From Marthasterias glacialis (taxonomy: Eukaryota > Echinodermata > Asteroidea > Forcipulatida > Asteriidae), in assembly GCA_911728455.2 (NCBI GenBank), contig OU452227.1:15702110-15766109 (forward strand): a stretch of 64,000 nucleotides of DNA, given 5' to 3'. Made by a program: the position numbers and the translations under genes. Positions 59,401 through 64,000 of this stretch are shown here, in pieces (position 1 is the first letter of the stretch; each line of letters starts with the position of its first letter). The notes under the pieces are model-generated. The model saw only the letters and a program-made list of their open reading frames with translations, searched no databases and was not told where the DNA came from.

Positions 59401-61368
59401 CATTAAGGGCAGCTCTACCACTCATTACCTGGTGGATATGTTAAATTCTGTATATGAGGGACTTGATAAACCTAATCAGTATGCTTACCTTGCTGCGATT
59501 GACTTCACCAAAGCCTTTGATCTTGTTAATCATAATATTATTATCAAGAAACTTATCAACCTTGGGGTTAGACGTTCAATTATTCCAATTGTCTGCGGCT
59601 TCCTTTCCAATCGCACCCAAAATACCAAACTCGCTAATCACACTTCCTCTGTCAAAACCATTGATTGTGGCGTTCCGCAAGGAACTAAGCTAGGCCCTAT
59701 ATTATTCCTAGTCCTGGTTAACGATGCTGCCACTGGTAGCCACAGACGTTGGAAATACGTGGACGATCTGACCCTCGGGGATATAGTTAAATATGGTGAA
59801 AATGCTCAACTTCAATCCCATCTGGATGATCTTTCAGAATGGTCCAAATCTAACGATGTTCTCCCCAAGCCTGCTAAGTGTCAAGTAATGAAGATCAGTT
59901 TTCTACGACGAGTTACACCTAACCCTACGTTTACTCTTAATGACATATTCCTAAACAAGGTTAATCATATGAAACTTTTGGGGGTCACAATTCAGAGTGA
60001 TCTCAAATGGGACATCCATGTTGCTGATATTGTCTCTAGAGCCTCTAGAAGATTATTTACCCTGTGTATTTTAAAAAAATATGACGCTCCCTTGGCTGAC
60101 TTAGTTTCGGTCTTTGTATGCTACATTAGACCAGTTTTAGAGTATGCCAGCCAGGTCTGGCATACCTCGATAAGTAAACAACTGGCTAATAGAATTGAAA
60201 ATGTCCAAAAACGTGCTTGTCGCATTATGTTAGGCTTTCATCAGTATCACAGTTACTCCAATGCTTTGGACATTCTAGGTATTTCTAGCCTTGAAACTAG
60301 GAGAGACACCTTACTGTATAACTTTGGCACAAAACTATTACATTCCCCCAGATTTAGAAATATGCTCCCCCCTCCAAAATTAAATAACACAACTACCAGA
60401 ATCCTCAGAGACAGTTCCACGTCTACTCTAGTTGTACCTAAGTGCAAAACTGATAGATACATGAAGTCTACAATTCCTGTTTTAGCTAAACTTTTATAAC
60501 TCTTATTTGATAACAATGTGGGTGCAATTGAGTTCTTTTAAACCAGCTTTCCTGAATGATCTGTCTTCAATTCTTTTTATTCAGGCTTTAATTTAGTTTT
60601 TTTTTTTTTTGTGTTGTTTTGTGTTGTAAAATTTGATTCTCTATTTTGTTGTAATTCTTAAGCGTTTACTTCTTTTAACTGGTATGTAACAGTATGTAAC
60701 AATTTTTAATTCTTGTAAAGTGTAAACGTGGTTTTATCAGCAACTCTTTTGGGGCTGCCTACTTCGTGTTTTTATGAATAAACCAGAATAAATAAATAAA
60801 ATATACACTCATAAAAAATACTAACTCTATAAATATATTGTTGCTTTCAGTTTGACAACAAGCGTGATAATTTTGAGGGAGAACTAACTGAAGATGCCAT
60901 TAATACTTTTGTTGTTGGTAACCGTCTGCCACTTGTTATTGAATTCACTGATGAGGTAAGTAGCTGATGCATATACATTGAATCTTGAAATTTTGACAGT
61001 GTAATTAATGGTCATCTGATCAATGTTTAATAGAAACCTGTGATTTAATGCATGTAGAGATGATCATTGACATCATCAATTTATCCTAGTAAACTATTAA
61101 GATGATGTTTACCCCCAATTTACCTGTGGTGTGTTGATTAAAAACTAACCTTGTTGTCTCACAATGCAAACTTTAAAATGATGTCAAGATGGAAATAAGA
61201 TTTCATGGAATTTATGTCCTATTTCTGTCTTGTATGGATCAGTCTGCACCTAAAATCTTTGGTGGTCCAGTGAAAGTTCACAACCTACTGTTCATCAGTA
61301 AAGACGACACTGAGTTCAGTAATGTCCATGATGCCTTCAGTGAAGCTGCAAAAGCTTATAAAGGAGAG
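42733..61368 (+). CDS. P4HB: Protein disulfide isomerase, P4HB/PDIA1 type (five exons, 3' end outside window)
   Basis: This ER-lumen oxidoreductase forms and reshuffles disulfides, and in animals also serves as the beta subunit of prolyl 4-hydroxylase. Coding exons are 42733-42877, 50504-50701, 51979-52250, 60851-60955 and 61243-61368, giving 282 residues (the human protein has 508). A signal peptide ([17 protein letters not shown]) is followed by the acidic EEEN and the a domain with [20 protein letters not shown] (active-site cysteines 53 and 56) and the cis-proline motif GYPTIKFF. The b domain begins [11 protein letters not shown] in exon 3. [13 protein letters not shown] and LPLVIEF..E.APKIFGG in exons 4-5 match the b to b' transition of P4HB. 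The b', x, a' and KDEL parts lie past the right edge. All borders are GT/AG with compatible phases (1, 1, 0, 0, 0). Introns 1 and 3 (7.6 and 8.6 kb) are filled with mobile DNA. Confidence 0.95.
43168..43245. mobile_element. Diverged Mutator-like MITE, copy 3
   Basis: The phrase cccagtattaactggggctctgaactcctttttt and the later agcgccccagg match the copies at 13705 and 13903 with more differences. Confidence 0.55.
43246..43880. other. PDI intron 1 sequence
   Basis: It is more GC-rich than its surroundings (cctcccgacggtcagcccgacggtcag at about 43440, an 11-base word repeated). No exon is recognised in it. Confidence 0.4.
43881..44625 (+). mobile_element. TAGACCGATTG-family TIR element, copy C (both ends present)
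   Basis: The left end TAGACCGATTGCGCGACC and the right end CAATCGGTCTA are inverted repeats, each followed inward by a CACGTGAC box. If TA is the target site duplication, this fits a Tc1/mariner-type non-autonomous element. It is the reference copy for the family: about 745 bases, no transposase frame. Confidence 0.75.
45012..45302. repeat. Inverted repeat with 57-bp arms
   Basis: The arm 45012-45068 (cattctagtagaagtcttta...) and the complementary arm 45246-45302 match at nearly every base, separated by about 177 bases. A second pair (aattttatgaagaatct / agattcttcataaaatt) lies at about 45087 and 45374, offset outward on one side. It may be a MITE with an internal rearrangement. Confidence 0.75.
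45400..47180. other. PDI intron 1 sequence
   Basis: The phrase ccttcatcaagaagaaaatgccttggtgcc...gcaatcaggcctga at 46498-46567 recurs in variant form at 52470-52540, so both are pieces of a dispersed repeat. The small frames on either strand are not convincing genes. Confidence 0.4.
47182..47335. mobile_element. Palindromic MITE with 17-bp perfect ends
   Basis: ACAAATATTGACTGCTT and its exact complement bound the element. Inside, AGTCACTCGAGGTGATC and GGAGCAGCCTAT also pair with complements, so nearly the whole 154 bases fold into one hairpin. Confidence 0.85.
48483..48666 (+). mobile_element. Hairpin element with tRNA-like core
   Basis: The ends (48491-48517 and 48631-48657) are 27-base inverted repeats with one mismatch, extended by a few more pairs outward. 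The 113-base interior holds a tRNA-like piece: ACTCAATTGGTTAGA resembles the A box region and GTGGGTTCGAATCCCAC is a perfect T arm with B box. The acceptor 5' half is lost. It is not a working tRNA. Confidence 0.75.
48955..49080. repeat. GGTTGCC-palindrome repeat, copy 1
   Basis: The phrases ctgggtgtgaaattaa, tggttgcccg.gggcaaca and ggttgcctgaaa match, in complement, the sequence at 50086-50200. Both belong to a palindromic MITE-like family with ends of the type CAGGGTGCGAAATTAA. Confidence 0.6.
49143..49431. mobile_element. hAT-like MITE with 5-bp TSD, empty copy
   Basis: It starts CAGGGTTCTCCCCA and ends TGGGGAGTACCCTG (inverted), flanked by TATAT on both sides (49138-49142 and 49432-49436). 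The inside reads attcagcgtgcttcggccacac and ccagaatgccccc near the right end. CAGGG-type ends suggest a hAT relative. There is no coding capacity. Confidence 0.75.
50086..50200. repeat. GGTTGCC-palindrome repeat, copy 2
   Basis: The sequence ggttgcctgggcgggcaacca ... ggttgccccgtcaaccgggcaac is self-complementary in two places and ends taatttcgcaccctgc. It is the second copy of the family at 48955. Confidence 0.6.
50504..50701 (+). CDS. P4HB: PDI coding exon 2 (CGHC active site)
   Basis: It encodes [20 protein letters not shown] through [18 protein letters not shown]. The acceptor is cattttctctag and the donor AGTG|gtaagt. A transposon fragment begins 20 bases after the exon. Confidence 0.96.
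50722..50905 (+). mobile_element. TAGACCGATTG-family fragment, copy E
   Basis: It starts TAGACCCTTTTACGCGACC with tcacgtgacct, then follows the left part of copy D (gatggcaaactacgtgcaaatacatgc, taataataacac). It begins 20 bases past the PDI exon 2 donor. Confidence 0.65.
51979..52250 (+). CDS. P4HB: PDI coding exon 3
   Basis: It encodes [20 protein letters not shown] and the b domain up to VILLKK. The acceptor is attcttacag and the donor AAG|gtatgt, phase 0. Confidence 0.95.
53274..53716. mobile_element. hAT-like MITE with 5-bp TSD, copy carrying a SINE
   Basis: It has the same ends and right-hand interior as the copy at 49143 and is flanked by CTCCC on both sides (53269-53273 and 53717-53721). 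It is about 150 bases longer because a tRNA-derived SINE with (TA)n sequence is inserted at about 53368-53520. Confidence 0.75.
53368..53520 (-). mobile_element. tRNA-derived SINE
   Basis: The minus strand from about 53491 gives a tRNA-like cloverleaf of about 73 bases: 7-bp acceptor stem (GGCTGGT/ATCAGCC), D arm GCTCAGTTGGTAGAGC, T arm with GGTTCGAGTCC. The A and B boxes are good. The anticodon loop has C where position 33 should be T, so it is unlikely to be a working tRNA. (TA)n tracts lie at both sides. Confidence 0.7.
54885..55721 (-). mobile_element. hAT-like transposon, internally deleted, with BED-type zinc finger
   Basis: The ends CATACCTGCCAACATT and (complement) CATACCTGCCAACCATT lie next to a 6-base direct repeat AAATTA (54879-54884 and 55722-55727). 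The minus strand encodes [20 protein letters not shown] followed by VHIGTDKH, a C2..H2 finger of the BED/hAT kind, then [20 protein letters not shown], which resembles the F.....LF..MFPDS.IA.KY block that follows it in hAT-like proteins. The catalytic region is absent. It is a non-autonomous derivative in PDI intron 3. Confidence 0.65.
55755..56228. repeat. 20-bp minisatellite, about 24 units, in PDI intron 3
   Basis: The unit is TGTGTACCATTAATCTCCCC. The 3' part has variants with ATCG and TGTGCACC, the 5' part has ATCACCCCCC variants, so the unit types are spatially sorted along the array. Confidence 0.95.
56400..56710. repeat. Dispersed DNA-element fragment
   Basis: Its left half matches 25796-25960 and its right half (cttcgaattcacacaaaaatac ... 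gccagctggttaa) matches the right end of the element at 22046-22790, which suggests these are parts of one family. Confidence 0.55.
57221..60499 (+). CDS. LINE polyprotein: endonuclease plus reverse transcriptase, 1092 residues
   Basis: A single uninterrupted frame encodes a non-LTR retrotransposon protein of the CR1/L2/jockey group. The N-terminal 110 residues include a hydrophobic leader (residues 4-25), a Cys-containing region, and MDVPRNPGP at 97-105, close to a 2A-like motif. An apurinic-type endonuclease follows: TNARSLNNK (220-228), AETW (247-250), GDFND (356-360), GRSDHCCI (407-414). The reverse transcriptase spans about 610-930: [31 protein letters not shown] (761-767), [13 protein letters not shown] and YVDD (846-849). 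A C-terminal tail carries [14 protein letters not shown]. All catalytic motifs appear intact. It should nick genomic DNA and prime reverse transcription there. The exact clade is not determined. Confidence 0.93.
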   Translation: MATMNLATMVAAITLLQHQLQPTLAGEYVVSVSSPFPGIKHPKIICVGNNLPIATTLKVCNSGFCSTKTPAAKWDKHGRTCMVIPGHDPPTDITIFMDVPRNPGPHTCHSTDYQRITYTQNQLKLLKGGGKQRISTSTYESLKTMELLKKMRGCRAGRQFRHIPVIINIRGRHRMETSATTYHKTFTRYSERTPRHLIPVPSTRPVIHTNIAPLPRILLTNARSLNNKMEDLQLVLSDNSVDIAAVAETWLNDITIKSADIPGYHCSSKCRDVRRGGGVAVFTKTSFSVQTLSNHSCEYECLWLKLNHNQSTSNFYIGVIYYPPGSTYGNEMIEHIFQTVDDIQSIDATATIILLGDFNDLQTNTIESNLGMEQVINFPTRHNAILDKMFTNHPSFFTEPKRLSPIGRSDHCCIVINPVTEYPPVKPTSIYRRPYRDSSVRSFGQWVTGCNWDSITSNHSSDAMLKDFSSTINDAYEEYFPEVRSVLRLKDKPWMTIQIKRLIRNRQEAFTRGDQRQWRMLRNKVNQLIIKAKRKFYADSVYNLRNCQPAKWHKHIQRMCHLKTKPATIPGATLNPRGTVEAINNQFAEICNQLPALALESLPAYLPAETPPPVIYQGQVLKAFQKLKSSKAGHPSDLPIRLIKDFAPEIALPLTYIFNSCLREGSFPKLWKTATIIPVPKTKHVLSFDQLRPISLTPVLARVFESFVAKWIISDISVKLDPKQYGNIKGSSTTHYLVDMLNSVYEGLDKPNQYAYLAAIDFTKAFDLVNHNIIIKKLINLGVRRSIIPIVCGFLSNRTQNTKLANHTSSVKTIDCGVPQGTKLGPILFLVLVNDAATGSHRRWKYVDDLTLGDIVKYGENAQLQSHLDDLSEWSKSNDVLPKPAKCQVMKISFLRRVTPNPTFTLNDIFLNKVNHMKLLGVTIQSDLKWDIHVADIVSRASRRLFTLCILKKYDAPLADLVSVFVCYIRPVLEYASQVWHTSISKQLANRIENVQKRACRIMLGFHQYHSYSNALDILGISSLETRRDTLLYNFGTKLLHSPRFRNMLPPPKLNNTTTRILRDSSTSTLVVPKCKTDRYMKSTIPVLAKLL
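57512..57535 (+). other. Degenerate 2A-like motif in LINE N-terminus
   Basis: Codons 98-105 read DVPRNPGP against the 2A consensus D(V/I)ExNPGP. The NPGP core is exact, but the Glu is Pro. 2A-like sequences near the N-terminus of endonuclease-type LINEs have been described in sea urchin and other animals. Confidence 0.5.
60851..60955 (+). CDS. P4HB: PDI coding exon 4
   Basis: It has 35 codons, [20 protein letters not shown] and [12 protein letters not shown]. The acceptor is ttgctttcag and the donor GAG|gtaagt. It follows the LINE insertion closely. Confidence 0.95.
61243..61368 (+). CDS. P4HB: PDI coding exon 5 (last in window)
   Basis: It has 42 codons, from [20 protein letters not shown] to EAAKAYKGE. 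The acceptor is tatggatcag, which has a weak pyrimidine tract, and the donor GAG|gtaagt, so the gene continues to the right. Confidence 0.93.
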
Positions 61369-61529
61369 GTAAGTACCTTGCATTATATTCGTGCATGAAT
61401 GTACAGTTATGTGGCAGTAAGATTTTTCAGCATTCATTTGCATCTAATAGTAACCCAAAACTAACCAATTTTAGGGCCAATCTGCGAAATAATTTCAAAG
61501 AAGCTTATTTCAACTGATTTGGGTAGGAT

Positions 61530-64000
61530 TGGGTGTCAACATGCCCAAAAAAGTAAGGTGAAATTTGGGGTGGGAAGTTGCATTTTGGGGGTCAAAGGTC
61601 ATTGACCTTTTCAAAAAGTTGTAAAAATTGCATATTGACAACTAAATGTCACACATGGTTGATCTTGGTGTCAAAATGCTCAGAATTATACTAGGAGAAA
61701 TACAAAAAAAAATTAAATCCTAAGAATTAAATCTTGACCTCCAAAAATTAGGTGAAAGGTCAAAGGTAGCGACTTATCCCCGAAATTGCATATTATTTAC
61801 CAAAATTTAAAGTTTATATGAAAACTATGTGAATTGGTAGGTAATCATGTCAAGATATTCAAAATAAAAAGTAATGTAGAATAGGGAATGGGGAAGTTGC
61901 ACTTTGCGGGGTTAAAGGTCATTGACCTTTCCATAAATTGAAAAATGTATTGCAGCAACTAAATGTCGCGCTTGGTGTCAAAATTATCAAATTGTAGTAA
62001 AAGGAGATAACAAATAAAAATAGGACCCTAATGACCAAATCTTGACCTTTATTATTGAGGTCAAGGGTTAAATCATTGTTTTTAGTGCTTCACGCAGCGC
62101 TCATAACAAGCCATTAGGAAAACTACTGCATGTCATAATTCATGATGAAACAAAATGTCCTAATCCAAGACATCATTCGAGTCAGTTTTCACGCTCACAA
62201 CACTGGGTCCTGAGCTAATTTTGAGCTGCGGTGTCGCTGTCGTACGTAGTCTGTTTATAGAACAGATCATATCCAAGGAGATGTTTGAGTTTCTCAACCC
62301 CCACAACCACCAGATCAAAACACCCAGCCTCTACCTATTACCTAAGATCCATAAAAACCCTCCGGGTGGGACACGGTTTGTCGGAAGGCCAATCATCAGT
62401 GATTGTGGGGCCCCAACTCAACAAATCTCAAAATACATGGATTTGTTCTTGCTTCCAATTGTCAAGCAACAGAGCACATACACACGAGACTCCTAAGAGG
62501 TTGTCAAAAAACTTGACATTGGACAAAGAGTATCTCCTTATCACATTGGATATTGTTTCGATGTACACAAACTGCCCACAAAAGGAAGCAATAAATTCAG
62601 TTTGTTATGCTTTGGAACGGGCACACTCAGGGCTATACGCTATACCGAAACCAACAAAAAAACACACACGTTGTCTCTTACAACTTATTGTGGGCGCAAA
62701 CGTCTTTGAATTTAATAACAAGTTCTACAGACAAACAATAGGCGTGGCGATGGGTAGCGAATGCAGTCTTGAAATTTGTGACATCACTCTGTTCAAATAC
62801 GAAAAAGAAATAATTTTCCCAACCGACCCTGAAATAGTGTGCTACATGAGACATAGAGATGATGTACTTAATCGTCTACAATAACCGTAACAGGATGGAG
62901 GATTTTATTAGGACGCTAAACAACTTACATCCAACATTGAAATTTACCTCGGAGATCTCTGAACAACAAATCACCTTCTTAGACCTCGTGATTTACAAAG
63001 GAGAACGTTTTCAAAAAGAAGGGAAACTATTTTTTTATTTGTTGCATCCAAAATAAAATTTTAGTCGTTTTCGGCCTCCATAGCGGGCCCATTAAACCAT
63101 GGTTAAACATCATATTGGCAGTTTACATTTAGAAATCACTGAAAATATTTTGCTTGTCGAAACATTTTCCTCTTTTTTGGGGGTTGATGAGTTGCATGCC
63201 TGAAGACTATACACAGATGGGCTCGGCATATTACCACCTGTAAATTCTGAAATTGGACAACCCTCTCTTTTCCTTAGCCTTTACGAGTTTTGTACTTTGT
63301 TTTAAAAAAATATAGGTAAGACCATAGCCTAAGGACATTCCACTTCCCACACAGAGGTCTTCGTATCTCCTATAAAAACAACTAGAAGTGGTCCAGGAAT
63401 GGTTAATTACCATAGTGCCCTCGTAAGTCATCAATTACATAAGCACTTGCTCCTGTTTTGACCTTTGACCTCATGTTTGGAGGTAAAGATTTGGTCATAA
63501 GGGATCTTGACTTAATTTTTGCCTCCTGGCAACATTCAGATCATTTTGACAGATCAATCACGTTCAACATTTGTACTTGCCGAGATACATTTTTACTTTT
63601 GAATAGGTCGATGACCTTTGACCCCAAGGAATGCAACTTCCCCATCCCCTATTCTACCATACCTTTTTTTTTTGCATTATCCTGATGCCCATGCCAACCA
63701 AAATCAATTGAAATCCGCATCTTTAAAAATGTTTCGCAGATAAAGATAAATTTAGGGTTTATTAATAAGCATTTTCGGGGATAAACCACTTCTTTTGACC
63801 TTTGACCTCATTTTGGGGTCAAGATTTAATTCTTAGGGTTTTATTTTATTTTTTGCTTCTGTTATAATTCTGAGTATTTTGACACCAAGATCAACTATGT
63901 GCGACATTTAGTTGCCAAAATACATTTTTTTACATATTTTTGTAAAGGTCAATGACCTTTTGACCCCCAAAATGCAACTTCCCCATCCCCTATGTCACCT
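61530..64000. mobile_element. Penelope-like element between inverted arms
   Basis: The left arm (about 61530-62080) and the right arm (about 63440-64000, reaching the window edge) are inverted copies: ggggaagttgca.ttt, ggtcattgacctt, caactaaatgtc, ttggtgtcaaaat. Each arm itself consists of two related units 310-350 bases long. The broken reverse transcriptase lies between them. Penelope-like elements often carry such repeated, sometimes inverted, ends. The right limit is not seen. Confidence 0.6.
62221..63056 (+). pseudogene. Penelope-like reverse transcriptase, broken
   Basis: Three overlapping + frames carry successive parts: YLLPKIHKNPPGGTRFVGRP then IIS..GAPTQQISKYMD (62221-62496), LLITLDIVSMYTNCPQKEAI and FYRQTIGVAMGS (62285-62884), and NNLHPTLKFTSEISEQQITF then LDLVIYKGE (62859-63056). 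The LPKIHK, GRPI, VS.YTN.P and FLD.. motifs are those of Penelope-like RTs. At least two frameshifts and a stop break it, the catalytic motif reads RDD, and no GIY-YIG domain follows. It is in PDI intron 5. Confidence 0.8.

Larger units (their letters stand above)
56940..60805 (+). mobile_element. Near-intact LINE in PDI intron 3
   Basis: The body contains one long intact frame (57221-60499), a 3' UTR, and ends in an (AATAAA)n-type tail near 60778-60805, about 45 bases before PDI exon 4. The 5' limit is a guess. The intact frame implies recent insertion. Confidence 0.75.

Overview
The window looks like nuclear DNA of a marine invertebrate animal, most likely a non-vertebrate deuterostome (an echinoderm is my first guess). 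The evidence is long introns with GT/AG borders, two genes close to their vertebrate counterparts, very frequent TACATGTA-type words, and many small DNA transposons and non-LTR retroelements. The species cannot be fixed from the sequence alone.

Two gene families are present, all on the + strand. (1) RhoGDI, the Rho GDP-dissociation inhibitor: the last coding exon of one copy (2073-2269; the rest lies left of the window) and a second copy with all five coding exons (24286-35535; 201 residues). (2) Protein disulfide isomerase of the P4HB/PDIA1 type: five coding exons from the signal peptide through the CGHC active site into the b and b' domains (42733-61368; 282 residues), continuing past the right edge. 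As I recall, ARHGDIA lies directly upstream of P4HB in the same orientation in human, so this looks like retained ancestral linkage with a local RhoGDI duplication. The PDI promoter has an exact ER-stress element (CCAAT-N9-CCACG) 136 bases before the ATG.

Most of the rest is mobile DNA. 1-1188 and 5985-8490: Helitron/Helentron-like elements built from repeated modules with inverted ETS-type sites, direct repeats of AGGTCA and TGACGTCA palindromes. 8675-12165, 16870-18256, 43881-44625 and 50722-50900: a small TIR element family (TAGACCGATTG ends); one copy is split by a 5'-truncated LINE and another by a second element. 12161-12450, 22785-24134 and 55755-56228: minisatellites with 20-, 32- and 20-base units. 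13705-14021: palindromic MITEs, one with a perfect 9-bp target duplication. 48483-48666: a hairpin element with a tRNA-like core. 49143-49431 and 53274-53716: a 5-bp-TSD element, one copy carrying a tRNA-derived SINE. 54885-55721: a deletion derivative of a hAT-like transposon. 57221-60499: an intact 1092-residue LINE ORF with a degenerate 2A-like motif. 61530-64000: a broken Penelope-like reverse transcriptase between inverted arms rich in nuclear-receptor-type sites.

The genes work in unrelated pathways (Rho GTPase cycling in the cytosol; disulfide formation in the ER), so their proximity is a matter of ancestry rather than of a shared pathway. I found no protein-coding signal I would defend in the other long intervals. 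All motif positions and alignments were read by eye.
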